In this document: positions 1-7,051 of the stretch, piece by piece
How the letters are laid out: each line of letters begins with the position of its first letter
Numbering within the stretch: the stretch's first letter is position 1
Source: CAYHSR01 sp043821725
GTDB lineage: Bacteria > Patescibacteriota > Patescibacteriia > Magasanikbacterales > GWA2-37-8
Assembly: GCA_043821725.1 (NCBI GenBank)
Contig: JBDRCM010000039.1
Location: forward strand, 1 to 35,240
Direction of reading: 5' to 3'
Length of the DNA stretch: 35,240 nt
The notes under the pieces: generated by a model
The model's database searches: none
Told to the model about the DNA's origin: nothing
The model's input: only the letters and a program-made list of their open reading frames with translations
Made by a program: the position numbers and the translations under genes

Positions 1-19
1 CACTTTTTTTAATAGAACC

Positions 20-62
20 CCACCCAAATCCTCATCTGATTTAGGGATAAAAATTTGGGCGG
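20..62 (-). other. Hairpin at window edge
   Basis: Arms at 20-29 and 53-62 pair over 10 bp when read on the minus strand, with one G-U pair that is an A/C mismatch on the plus strand, so any functional RNA is from the minus strand. An A-rich stretch follows rather than a clear T tract. It could belong to a gene left of the window. Confidence 0.3.
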
Positions 63-124
63 AGGAAAATTAGCACTCCTTAAGGATTTAATTGATGCCA
101 ATTTTCCGTAGCCAGATACACGCT

Positions 125-181
125 GTTATACGCTGTAATAAAAAGCCGATTCCTTATTGTTCAATAATTTTGGCAATTTAT
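125..181 (+). repeat. Left arm of inverted repeat flanking the 178-483 gene
   Basis: This stretch starts GTTATACGC, continues with TAATAA and AAGCCG, and ends TTTGGCAATTTAT. The same blocks occur in the same order and at nearly the same spacing in inverted orientation at 549-608. A 10-bp imperfect tandem (ACGCTGTTAT, ACGCTGTAAT) lies at its outer end, 120-139. The arm overlaps the stop codon of the enclosed gene. Confidence 0.6.
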
Positions 182-483
182 TTTGTTGATTCTTTTAAAG
201 CTTCCGCGGCACGCACTTTGATAGCAAAAACGACCTCATCTGCATCATCGGGCGTTTGCCCAAGTTTTTGCATAAGTTTGACCAAAACATTTTCTAAGTC
301 TCTAATTTGTTGATCTATCGTTTGTAAATCTGATAATTCAACACCATCGCCGTTAAGTATAAACTCGATTTCATCGAAAACTGCTTTGCCTCCACGAATT
401 CTTTCTTTTAGTCTATAACGCTCTTCTTCGGTTGGGCGTCGTAATTCAGTTGATTCGTGGCCAGGATGTTGTTCTAATGGCAT
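178..483 (-). CDS. Small hypothetical helical protein
   Basis: A 101-residue acidic protein I do not recognise. The N-terminal 20 residues are polar. The rest, from about residue 20, looks mostly helical with heptad-like spacing around residues 50-75 (DLQTIDQQIRDLENVLVKLM), so a short coiled coil is likely. There is no signal peptide or membrane segment. An extended -10 (TGC then TATAAT, 518-523) lies about 35 bases upstream. The gene is enclosed by inverted repeats (125-181, 549-608) next to an integrase gene, which suggests it may be mobile cargo. The reading frame is intact; the function is unknown. Confidence 0.6.
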   Translation of the reverse strand: MPLEQHPGHESTELRRPTEEERYRLKERIRGGKAVFDEIEFILNGDGVELSDLQTIDQQIRDLENVLVKLMQKLGQTPDDADEVVFAIKVRAAEALKESTK

Positions 484-517
484 AATTTTGTAGGTTAATG
501 ATTAAATATTTCATTTA

Positions 518-526
518 ATTATAGCA
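518..526 (-). promoter_or_regulatory. Extended -10 promoter for the 178-483 gene
   Basis: On the minus strand TGC-TATAAT gives a consensus extended -10. The -35 region (541-546, TGGCTA) is weak. The predicted start of transcription near 511 leaves a leader of about 28 bases. Confidence 0.5.
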
Positions 527-548
527 TAGTTATACCGACCTAGCCACG

Positions 549-608
549 ATAAATTGCCAAATTCTTTTATAAAAAAGGTTCTGGCGGCTTCTTATTATGG
601 CGTATAAC
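549..608 (-). repeat. Right arm of inverted repeat flanking the 178-483 gene
   Basis: Read on the minus strand it matches the plus strand at 125-181: GTTATACGC, two changed bases, TAATAA, AAGCCG, a diverged middle, then TTTGGCAATTTAT. The two arms point at each other across the gene, like terminal inverted repeats. Confidence 0.6.
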
Positions 609-624
609 GTGCTTTATCGGAACA

Positions 625-668
625 CTGTCAAAATTTGGCTAAAAACCCATTGAAATTTGACAGTTTTT
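625..668 (+). repeat. Imperfect inverted repeat upstream of integrase
   Basis: CTGTCAAAATTT (625-636) pairs with AAATTTGACAG (653-663) with one bulged A, and is followed by TTTTTG. It has the shape of an intrinsic terminator, but no plus-strand gene ends here. It could equally be a recombinase binding site for the adjacent integrase. Confidence 0.4.
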
Positions 669-725
669 GTTAATCAGATATAGTACCTATTGTATATTAT
701 TTACTAATTCAGTATATCGCAATAT

Positions 726-1556
726 ATGTCAAAAAACAAGGAGGGGGATTTTTTTCAGCTTGTGCGCGAATTAACAACGCTCAATTATAGCCGAAAAACC
801 GTTAAATCATACATTTTTTACAACAGACAACTGTTGTCACACAGCAAAAAAAGCGCTAAAGCGATAAATACCGAAGATATCAAGCAATATCTTGGCAGAT
901 TATCCAAGGAAAAATCGCCAAGCACTGTTTCAGTGGCGCTCAACGCAATCCAATTTTACTATAAAAATATACTAAAACGCTCGTTTTTTCTGCATATTAG
1001 GCATCCAAAAAAGAAAAGCAAACTTCCGACTGTCTTATCAACCGGAGAAGTTAAAAAAATATTATCTGTTGTTCGCAATCCAAAACACAGTTGCATAATA
1101 AGCTTGCTCTACGGTACCGGCATCAGGGTCAGCGAGTTGGTTAAAATAAAAATAAAAGACATTGATTTTGACAGAAATATTCTGCATATACGACAGGGAA
1201 AAGGGAACAAGGATCGCTTGGCTATTTTGCCGGCTAAATTACTGGAAATATTAAAAACACAAGCTCGCGTCAAGAGCGCGAATGATTATTTGTTCACAAA
1301 TGGAAGAGGGTATTGCTTGACCACTCGCACTATCGCAAAAGTAGTTAAAAATTTGGCTGTAAGCGCTGGAATTTCCAAAAATGTTTCTCCTCACAGCTTT
1401 AGACACAGTTTTGCCACACATCTACTTGAGTCAGGCACGGATATTAGGCATATTCAGGAGCTTCTCGGCCATGCAAAATTGGAGACAACGCAGGGCTATA
1501 CCAAAGTTGCCACTAATAATATTCAAAAAATAAAAAGTCCGCTGGATAGTATTTGA
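726..1556 (+). CDS. Tyrosine recombinase/integrase (XerC/D/XerA-like)
   Basis: A 276-residue site-specific recombinase. The N-terminal SAM-like core-binding domain covers about residues 8-85 and the catalytic domain about 100-270. All catalytic residues are visible: R134 (GTGIRVSEL), K159 (QGKGNKDR), H223 and R226 (SPHSFRH), H249 (LLGH) and the nucleophile Y258 (QGYTKV). The length and the C-terminus (THLLESGTDIRHIQELLGH) fit short XerA/XerD-like enzymes; it lacks the extra length of integron integrases. It lies between an inverted-repeat-bounded gene and a toxin-antitoxin locus, so it more likely mobilises accessory DNA than resolves chromosome dimers, though the latter cannot be excluded. 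It ends with TGA. Confidence 0.93.
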   Translation: MSKNKEGDFFQLVRELTTLNYSRKTVKSYIFYNRQLLSHSKKSAKAINTEDIKQYLGRLSKEKSPSTVSVALNAIQFYYKNILKRSFFLHIRHPKKKSKLPTVLSTGEVKKILSVVRNPKHSCIISLLYGTGIRVSELVKIKIKDIDFDRNILHIRQGKGNKDRLAILPAKLLEILKTQARVKSANDYLFTNGRGYCLTTRTIAKVVKNLAVSAGISKNVSPHSFRHSFATHLLESGTDIRHIQELLGHAKLETTQGYTKVATNNIQKIKSPLDSI

Positions 1557-1589
1557 GTTTGTATTTAAATCAAAGAAGCAAATTTGTTT

Positions 1590-1847
1590 TCAACTATATA
1601 TTCTATGCGTTCCAATAAGTTGAAACAGTATATCGTTTTTGTTTATAAATTCAAATACGATTTTGTATTTAAAATCGACAGAGAAAGACTAATAGTTTTT
1701 TAATCCGCCTCTTAATTTATGAGTTTTAAGAATTGGATTGAAGGGGTCATTTCTAAAAAAAATTTCTTTTACTTCTGCGATTTTTTTAATACAAAAAGGA
1801 AGTTTTTTGTAGTCCCTAAGAAATTTTGAAGTATAATAAATCTTCAT
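1590..1847 (-). pseudogene. RelE/ParE-like toxin gene with in-frame TAG
   Basis: Directly downstream of the antitoxin, ATG at 1845-1847 (preceded by AAGGTGG) opens a 52-codon frame, MKIYYTSKFLRDYKKLP to LRGGLKNY, that stops at TAG (1689-1691). The same frame then runs on as SFSVDFKYKIVFEF and LIGTHRIYS to TGA at 1590-1592. Read through, it is an 85-residue protein with the layout of RelE/ParE/HigB mRNA-interferase or gyrase toxins: N-terminal beta strand, two helices, then a sheet with a (K/R)IVFEF strand and a C-terminal IGTH. In the family the interrupted position is normally an aromatic residue, often Trp; TGG to TAG is one base. The natural reading is a toxin inactivated by one nonsense mutation while its antitoxin stays intact. 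A sequencing error or readthrough are alternatives. Confidence 0.75.
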
Positions 1848-1873
1848 GCCCACCTTAATTTGATTTTTGATGT

Positions 1874-2089
1874 TTATCTAAGATCTTTGAGAGAATTCAG
1901 CACACTGTCCTTTCCTTTTGTAAATTCTTGTTTTCCTTTTATCAGTTCATTATGTATCATATTTTCTTCCCACTGTCTATATATATGGCGAATGAATTCA
2001 CTGACACTGGAAAATTTACCTTTTTTAACTTCTTTTTTTATATCATTTGCCATCTGTAATGGTAAAGATACATTTAATATTTGTCTCAT
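1874..2089 (-). CDS. Ribbon-helix-helix antitoxin (ParD/CopG-like)
   Basis: A 71-residue protein starting MRQILNVSL. The N-terminal beta strand (ILNVSLPLQMA), helix, turn and helix (SVSEFIRHIYRQW) form a ribbon-helix-helix DNA-binding domain, and the charged tail would wrap the toxin. I chose the ATG at 2089 rather than one 15 codons upstream because the longer frame would be encoded by the operator palindrome at 2099-2127. The toxin frame begins 26 bases downstream in the same transcript. By family knowledge it should neutralise the toxin and repress its own promoter. Confidence 0.8.
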   Translation of the reverse strand: MRQILNVSLPLQMANDIKKEVKKGKFSSVSEFIRHIYRQWEENMIHNELIKGKQEFTKGKDSVLNSLKDLR

Positions 2090-2098
2090 ATGAATAAG

Positions 2099-2127
2099 AT
2101 TATTGTAATACATTGTATTACAATAAT
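2099..2127 (-). promoter_or_regulatory. Palindromic operator of the toxin-antitoxin promoter
   Basis: ATTATTGTAATAC at 2099-2111 and its exact reverse complement at 2115-2127 are separated by three bases. The 13-bp arms sit 9 bases upstream of the antitoxin ATG, where autorepression by an RHH dimer pair would act. Confidence 0.75.
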
Positions 2128-2144
2128 AACACATTTATGTTTTT

Positions 2145-2150
2145 TGTCAA
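2145..2150 (-). promoter_or_regulatory. -35 element for the antitoxin operon
   Basis: TTGACA on the minus strand, perfect consensus. At 17-19 bases spacing the -10 would be ATTATT or TATTGT, inside the outer edge of the operator palindrome, so repressor binding would block RNA polymerase. Confidence 0.5.
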
Positions 2151-2228
2151 TAAACCCGACTCCGCAACAATCCACGGGGTATTTCTGGCTTACCCTGCCA
2201 CTTGTGACAGAATAAGCGTGGGCTTCTA

Positions 2229-2266
2229 ATAAAAAAAGAGAACCCGCCGGCAATAGTCGGCGGGTT
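2229..2266 (-). terminator. Intrinsic terminator after the 251-residue membrane protein gene
   Basis: A 9-bp G+C-rich stem (2241-2249 with 2258-2266) has an 8-base loop. On the minus strand it is followed by TTCTC and a T-rich run. Confidence 0.75.
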
Positions 2267-2285
2267 GAAGCGGTATTTATACCGG

Positions 2286-3041
2286 TTATGGATAAAAGAA
2301 CCGCACCAAATGGCTAATGCAAACGCCTATGAAAAAGCCAAGTGATGCTTCAATATGCATTTTGCGTATTTTAACAAGCTTTTCTTTTTCCTCCTTATCA
2401 TATTTAAGGTATTCTGGAATTTTGCGCAAATGCATGCTTACTCCTGACCCTATAAAGACAGCAAAGAATGGAAATAGCCGTTGGAGATAAAGGCCAAATT
2501 CTTCTACCAAATATGGCCATAATCCAATATCATCGGCCACCGTGTAAATTAACGTAAATGAAAGACAGAAGTAAATGGCCGTAATGATTTTGCCCCCATA
2601 AAATGGCTGATTTATTAACAGGCGAACCGGCTTAAGAAAGGATAATTTCCCTGTTGATGTGGCAACAGCACCGAGCATTGTGATTGTAGTGCTACGATAA
2701 GCGCCACCATTATAAACAGCTACGACAGCAGGTTTGGTCATTGTTTGCGCGCCGGATTTTAGCAACAGATCATGCTCCTGTGCGTGTTCAATTTTTACCT
2801 CCTTAAGCAAAAATTGTAATGCAAAAATTGTTGCGACAGTGTATGTGAGAACGCCCGCAGATATGGCCCAAAGATGCCGAAATGGAAACAACAGTAATCC
2901 CGCGACAAACATTGTGGTACTGATAGCGGAGAATAAGCAGATAGATCGTTTGCTTTGCTTGATTGCACAGCCATAAGCAATCACGCCAAAAACAAAAACA
3001 CAGCATGAAAATACAGACAGAAGAGAGTATGAAGCATGCAT
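2286..3041 (-). CDS. Multi-pass membrane protein of unknown function
   Basis: A 251-residue protein with about six hydrophobic segments, near residues 5-25, 33-52, 56-78, 150-172, 185-202 and 228-248. A polar central loop lies at about 80-145 and a charged stretch (KYDKEEKEKLVKIRK) precedes the last helix. I do not recognise the family. The start is well supported by AAAGGAGG a few bases before the ATG, one of only two strong Shine-Dalgarno sequences in the window. It is divergent from the TrmB-like gene and ends at its own terminator, so it is monocistronic. The TrmB-like regulator may control it through the shared intergenic region, but that is a guess from position. Confidence 0.7.
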   Translation of the reverse strand: MHASYSLLSVFSCCVFVFGVIAYGCAIKQSKRSICLFSAISTTMFVAGLLLFPFRHLWAISAGVLTYTVATIFALQFLLKEVKIEHAQEHDLLLKSGAQTMTKPAVVAVYNGGAYRSTTITMLGAVATSTGKLSFLKPVRLLINQPFYGGKIITAIYFCLSFTLIYTVADDIGLWPYLVEEFGLYLQRLFPFFAVFIGSGVSMHLRKIPEYLKYDKEEKEKLVKIRKMHIEASLGFFIGVCISHLVRFFYP

Positions 3042-3151
3042 GTCAAGCCCTCCTTTGGAGGTGTGTTGTTAAAGAGCTGATATTGGAGAATATATTATGC
3101 GTTATTATTTGTAAACAATTATTACTATTTACTTTGATAATTTTAGCTGGG

Positions 3152-3179
3152 TTGACAAAAAAAATAGATATGATAAAAT
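3152..3179 (+). promoter_or_regulatory. Promoter of the TrmB-like regulator
   Basis: TTGACA (3152-3157), a 16-base spacer and TAAAAT (3174-3179). The predicted transcript starts about 18 bases before the ATG. Confidence 0.6.
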
Positions 3180-3182
3180 AGC

Positions 3183-3199
3183 TGTAATTATTATTTACA
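3183..3199 (+). promoter_or_regulatory. Candidate operator upstream of the TrmB-like gene
   Basis: TGTAA and TTACA flank a 7-base A/T centre between the -10 and the ATG. An inverted repeat here would suit autoregulation by a dimeric winged-helix protein. The arms are short, so this is tentative. Confidence 0.3.
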
Positions 3200-3204
3200 A
3201 CAAT

Positions 3205-3942
3205 ATGTTTGAAGCAATTAAGGAAAATTTATATTTGGATGAAAAAGAGGCCAAAGTGTATTTGGCAGGTTTAGAGCTGGGCAGAAGCAGAGTTAGTGTC
3301 ATAGCTAAAAAAGCCGGATTGAACAGAATCACAACTTATGAGATATTAAAGCGTCTGCATGCGCGCGGTTTTGCCGCCAGCGCACTTTATGGGAAAATAA
3401 TTGTGTTTAAAGTTGTTGAGCCAGAAATATTAATTAAAAAAATGCAGAGAAAGCTGGATCTTGCCAAGCAGGCACTTCCTCAATTGTTAATGGTTTCAGG
3501 ACTGAATAAAAACAAGCCCAAAATGGAATTTTATGAAGGCAACGAGGGCATAAGAACTATTTATGAAAATACTCTTGATTGCAGAAACAAAGAGATATTA
3601 AACATTGCAAATCCCAATAATGTTTTAAAAATAATTGGCGAGGATTTTTTTACGCATTATGTCGCGAAAAGAGTAAAAAGGAAAATTATAGTCAAGGTGC
3701 TTTTGCCTGATATGAAAGAGAATAAAAAATATATTAAGGAAACAAAAGAAGCATTGCGTGAAGTTAAATATTTTAATGAAAGTAGATACATTTTACCGAA
3801 TGAAATTTTAATTTGGGATACTAAAGTCGCCTTGCTGTCATTTACAGCCAAGATAGGAGTTGTGATTCAAGATAATGATATCAGCCAATCAATGAAAAGT
3901 TTGTGGCAAATGGTTTGGAATAACTTAAAATCTTATGATTAA
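3205..3942 (+). CDS. TrmB-family transcriptional regulator
   Basis: A 245-residue protein. Residues 1-75 are a winged helix-turn-helix (LYLDEKEAKVYLAGLELGRSRV, then a recognition helix around NRITTYEILKRL), as in the TrmB/sugar-specific regulator family. Residues 80-100 form a helical linker, and 105-245 are the C-terminal effector-like domain (MEFYEGNEGIRTIYENTL), which in relatives senses small molecules. This family is typical of archaea and common in CPR bacteria. The stop overlaps the start of the RNA methylase by 8 bases, so the two are co-transcribed. The ligand is unknown. Confidence 0.8.
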   Translation: MFEAIKENLYLDEKEAKVYLAGLELGRSRVSVIAKKAGLNRITTYEILKRLHARGFAASALYGKIIVFKVVEPEILIKKMQRKLDLAKQALPQLLMVSGLNKNKPKMEFYEGNEGIRTIYENTLDCRNKEILNIANPNNVLKIIGEDFFTHYVAKRVKRKIIVKVLLPDMKENKKYIKETKEALREVKYFNESRYILPNEILIWDTKVALLSFTAKIGVVIQDNDISQSMKSLWQMVWNNLKSYD

Positions 3943-4396
3943 AGAAAAATTTGTTTTAGTGCTACCAAGCATACGAAGTGGCCACAATGTTGGCGCTGTT
4001 TTTAGAACTGCCGACGCTGTTGGAGCCAATAAAATATATTTGACAGGATATACTGCCTGCCCTCCGCATTCGCAAATTGATAAGGTTTCTTTGGGCGCGG
4101 AAAAATGGATTAAGTGGAAGAAATACAAGCGAACAGGATATTGTTTGAACAAGTTGAAGAAAATGGGGTATAATATAGTTGCGCTTGAACAAACAGACAA
4201 AAGCCAAGATATCTTTAAATGGAAACCAAAATTTCCAATCGCCTTGGTTATTGGCAATGAAGTGCGTGGAATTGAAAAAAAGTATCTGGCTTTGTGCGAC
4301 GAGCATATTCAATTACCAATGATTGGCAAAAAGGAGAGCTTAAATGTTAGCATTGCAACAGGCATTGCTTTGTACCATATATTTCAAAACGCTTAA
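3935..4396 (+). CDS. SpoU/TrmH-family RNA 2'-O-methyltransferase
   Basis: A 153-residue, single-domain SPOUT methyltransferase using S-adenosylmethionine. Motif 1 is N18 and R24 (HNVGAVFRTADAVG), motif 2 is about 103-113 (ALVIGNEVRGI, E109), motif 3 is about 132-147 (KKESLNVSIATGIALY), which forms the trefoil knot. It lacks the N-terminal substrate-binding domain of RlmB/TrmH-type enzymes, so the length resembles TrmL/minimal SpoU proteins acting on tRNA. Which RNA and base it modifies cannot be read from the sequence. It overlaps the regulator gene upstream and is translationally coupled to it. Confidence 0.88.
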   Translation: MIKEKFVLVLPSIRSGHNVGAVFRTADAVGANKIYLTGYTACPPHSQIDKVSLGAEKWIKWKKYKRTGYCLNKLKKMGYNIVALEQTDKSQDIFKWKPKFPIALVIGNEVRGIEKKYLALCDEHIQLPMIGKKESLNVSIATGIALYHIFQNA

Positions 4397-4412
4397 TTCA
4401 TTAAATAATTTT

Positions 4413-5141
4413 ATGTCTGAACATACTTTGGATCTATTTCGTCGCCTTTATAATCATGTGGAAAACTTGATTCCTGATGATTTGGCTGAACAAATGTCTG
4501 CTTCTTTAAAAAATTTTGAAAAACAGGATGAGCCATCATTAGAGGAAGTGGAGAGGCATATGATAGATCATGGCTATGAGGTGTGGCCCTATTGGCAGGC
4601 CTATAAGGAATTTTTGCATCGCGCTGAAGAGCAGTTATATGATCATTTTTTAGTTCCGCACCTGGGTGATGCAACTGCAAAAAAAGTCAAAGAATACGGC
4701 GATTACGGAGGCGGTTGGCATGATTTGTATTTTGGCAAGCCCGCTGACTTTTTTGACAGTGAAGAAAGAGTTGAATTGATGACAGCGCTTGTTGAAGCGC
4801 GTAATAAGATGCGAGAGCACGTTCATATGCAGATTAAGGGAGTTGAACAAGAAAATTATTTGCAGAGAGTGGGCAAGTACCGCGAAATTATGATGGAGAT
4901 GAGAACTGAAATTGAAGATCTTAGGAAGATGGCAGGCAAGGAAGATCATAGCGCTCTGGCCGGTCAGATGAGAGCGAAAGTTCAAGACATTGAGCATAGT
5001 TTATGTACGTTGGGACAGGAGCTGAAATATCATGAGCTTAAAAACGCAAAAGAATTTTTTGAGGGCCGTAAGCAAGAGCTGGGAAGGTTGCGTGGAATTG
5101 ACATTCCAAAAAATATTGATTTTTATTACCAAGCGAAGTGA
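4413..5141 (+). CDS. Hypothetical coiled-coil protein
   Basis: A 242-residue soluble acidic protein starting MSEHTLDLFRRL. I took the ATG at 4413 instead of 4344 because the upstream extension would run through the methylase C-terminus. The first half has aromatic-rich segments (YEVWPYWQAYKEF, YGDYGGGWHDLYF). The second half (about residues 120-225) is a long amphipathic helix with heptads (YREIMMEMRTEIEDLRKM). There is no signal peptide or membrane segment. I do not recognise a family. The last codons and the TGA lie inside one copy of an intergenic repeat (5130-5186). Confidence 0.65.
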   Translation: MSEHTLDLFRRLYNHVENLIPDDLAEQMSASLKNFEKQDEPSLEEVERHMIDHGYEVWPYWQAYKEFLHRAEEQLYDHFLVPHLGDATAKKVKEYGDYGGGWHDLYFGKPADFFDSEERVELMTALVEARNKMREHVHMQIKGVEQENYLQRVGKYREIMMEMRTEIEDLRKMAGKEDHSALAGQMRAKVQDIEHSLCTLGQELKYHELKNAKEFFEGRKQELGRLRGIDIPKNIDFYYQAK

Positions 5142-5186
5142 GAGAAATGAAAACTTGTTTTCATTTCCGAGCAAGCAAGTTAACTA
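5130..5186 (+). repeat. Intergenic hairpin repeat, copy 1
   Basis: The 5' block CAAGCGAAGTGAGAGAAA, a 10-bp stem (5144-5153 with 5158-5167) and the 3' block TTTCCGAGCAAGC then TAACTA. The same arrangement occurs inverted at 35169-35230 with compensating stem changes. The repeat includes the stop codon of the preceding gene. Confidence 0.75.
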
Positions 5187-5331
5187 CCCTGTGGTTTTGC
5201 CACAGCGGTCTTCCAAACTGCTGTGCCTGATTACCCCGACTGAGTCGGCGAGGGGTTCATAACAATTTAAGCGAGTAGAAGATACATCATTTTTAATGGA
5301 TTTTCAACCGCAGTAAAGATTTGGACTCATT
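5187..5331 (+). other. Structured intergenic region
   Basis: No gene seen. It holds two short hairpins, CTGTGG/CCACAG near 5189-5205 and CCGAC/GTCGG inside a CCCC/GGGG frame near 5236-5257. No T tract follows either, so they are not typical terminators. It looks like a continuation of the repeat-derived sequence to its left. Confidence 0.35.
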
Positions 5332-5862
5332 ATGATTTTGAATAAAAAAATATTACTGGTTGTTGCGCAAAATGGCTTTCAGCCGGATGAATATGCAAAA
5401 CCAAGAAAAATTTTAGAGCAAGCAGGCGCGCGCGTGTTTGTTGCCGGCAAAAAGCTTGGCCAAGCAGTTTCAGCCATCTCTTCGAAACAGGTTGATATTG
5501 ATGTTGCCCTGCCTGATGTAATTGCATCAGATTATGATGGGATTTTTTTCATTGGCGGACCTGGCGCATTAACAGATCTTGACAACGAGGAATCTTACAA
5601 AATAATAAGGCAGATAGAGAAGGAACACAAACCGTTCGGCGCTATTTGCATATCGCCTCGTATTTTAGCAAAGGCAGGAGTATTGGAAGATAAAAAAGTC
5701 ACTGGTTGGGATGGCGATAATGAGTTAAGCAAAATATTTGACAAAGTCCGAGCCCATTATGTGAGAAAGCCGGTTGTAGTTGACGATAAATTAATTACTG
5801 CTTGGGGTCCGGATGCGGCTAATGAATTTGGCAGTGCAATTTTAAGAGTTATGACCCAGTGA
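5332..5862 (+). CDS. DJ-1/PfpI-family protein
   Basis: A 176-residue class I glutamine-amidotransferase-like fold. The nucleophile elbow is FGAIC(106)ISPR and the supporting acidic residue is E20 (QPDEY), as in PfpI/YhbO/DJ-1 proteins. IFFIGGPGAL (71-80) is the usual glycine-rich turn. Members act as proteases, deglycases/glyoxalases or redox chaperones; the sequence does not decide among these. It stands alone, flanked by a structured repeat region upstream and convergent with the PfkB-kinase operon downstream. Confidence 0.85.
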   Translation: MILNKKILLVVAQNGFQPDEYAKPRKILEQAGARVFVAGKKLGQAVSAISSKQVDIDVALPDVIASDYDGIFFIGGPGALTDLDNEESYKIIRQIEKEHKPFGAICISPRILAKAGVLEDKKVTGWDGDNELSKIFDKVRAHYVRKPVVVDDKLITAWGPDAANEFGSAILRVMTQ

Positions 5863-5890
5863 CAATGACTGGGATTTAATTTGTATTTTG
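5855..5890 (+). terminator. Weak terminator after the DJ-1 gene
   Basis: CCCAGT (5855-5860, containing part of the stop codon region) pairs with ACTGGG (5868-5873), followed by a T-rich stretch with interruptions. Confidence 0.45.
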
Positions 5891-5904
5891 TCCGGAAATA
5901 TTTC

Positions 5905-5945
5905 AATTAAAATATAAAATAAAAAACCGAATTTTATTCAGTTTT
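5905..5945 (-). terminator. Intrinsic terminator of the rpiB-PfkB operon
   Basis: On the minus strand, arms 5936-5945 and 5923-5932 form a 10-bp stem (one G-U) with a 3-base loop, followed by TTTATTTTATATTTT. Confidence 0.6.
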
Positions 5946-6001
5946 ATTGTGATGGATTGTTGCTGTTCGCGCGGACTGAATAGCCAAATTATAATATCTT
6001 T

Positions 6002-6988
6002 TTAGCTTATCAAAATCGGCTTTATATTCGAATATTTTCCCAGCATTCTTTTTATTTGAGGTGTGGTTAAAAGACCGTTTTGAGCGCCAACTTTGGCGAT
6101 AACTCCGCATGAATTGGCAATTCCCCAGCGCAATGCCTGCGGTTTGTTATATCCTTGGCAACGGGCAGAAATATATCCAGCGGAAAAAGCATCGCCGGCT
6201 CCGGTTTTTGCAACAACTTTAATTGGAAAGCTTTGCATCTGCCAAATCTCTTCCATGTCCGCAACATAGGCGCCTTTATTTCCATCAGTTATTACAACTT
6301 CTTTTGCCCCAAGATTTAATAATCCTCGCAAAAGCGTACTGATATTTTTTTCTTGTTTGAGAGTTATGCCCAGTATTTTTTCCGCTTCCTGCAAATTTAC
6401 TAAAAATATATCAGCGTATTTGGTGCAGTCCCTTACTTCATCAGGGTATTTTTTCATTTGGAACGATCCCGGATTGATTGCCAGATGAGTTTCAGGATTC
6501 TTTTTAAGCCAGCGAAGCATTGATGTTTTTATTTTTTTAAAGCCGTCGCTAAGCCCTGTGTAGTAAATCCATTCGGTTTCAGGCATGTTTTTTGGCCAAA
6601 CATATTTCCGTTTTTTGTGGAAAGACAGTATTGTTCTTTCAGTTTGAAAATTAAGCACTATTGAATACCGTGTTTCATTTTTTTCCTCTTTAAAAATATA
6701 GTCGGTATTCACTTTCAACTCGTTCAATTTTTCAATGGCCATATTTCCGTTGGCATCATTGCCGATTGAACTGATAATCGCCGTAGTCAGTCCGAGTTTT
6801 CTGGCTCCAACCGCAACATTTGAAGCATTCCCTCCCAAGCTTTGCCAGCTTTTTTTAATGGGTATTTTTCCGGCATATTCCATGCAGAGTTGGCATGGGC
6901 GATCTTTAATTTGGCACTCCAAAGAAGCGTTGTCTATCTGAACGTGTGTATCAATCACTATGTCTCCGATGGATATTAAATTGAACAT
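6002..6988 (-). CDS. PfkB-family sugar kinase
   Basis: A 328-residue ribokinase-like kinase. N-terminal signature GGNASNVAVGARKLG (52-66), C-terminal signature with the catalytic base D266 in KTGAGDAFSAGY. I prefer the ATG at 6988 (MFNLISIGDIVID, where the family's first strand begins) to a GTG ten codons upstream. An insert at about residues 24-45 contains three cysteines (ECQIKDRPCQLCMEY), unusual for the family. The substrate is not decidable; as the last gene of an operon with rpiB and rpe, a pentose or pentose-containing nucleoside is plausible. Confidence 0.87.
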   Translation of the reverse strand: MFNLISIGDIVIDTHVQIDNASLECQIKDRPCQLCMEYAGKIPIKKSWQSLGGNASNVAVGARKLGLTTAIISSIGNDANGNMAIEKLNELKVNTDYIFKEEKNETRYSIVLNFQTERTILSFHKKRKYVWPKNMPETEWIYYTGLSDGFKKIKTSMLRWLKKNPETHLAINPGSFQMKKYPDEVRDCTKYADIFLVNLQEAEKILGITLKQEKNISTLLRGLLNLGAKEVVITDGNKGAYVADMEEIWQMQSFPIKVVAKTGAGDAFSAGYISARCQGYNKPQALRWGIANSCGVIAKVGAQNGLLTTPQIKRMLGKYSNIKPILIS

Positions 6989-7051
6989 GTAATAATGTGT
7001 GTTTAATTTGCCGGCCACAACGCGTTTAATTTCGCTTGATGAATATCCAAA

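Noticed and set aside
726..1556. Integron with attC sites
   Set aside because: The integrase is too short and lacks the extra IntI segment, and no attC-like GTTRRRY/RYYYAAC pair is seen.
2963..3181. 72-codon plus-strand ORF between the membrane protein and the regulator
   Set aside because: It starts inside the opposite-strand gene, runs through its ribosome site and the TrmB promoter, and shows no family features.
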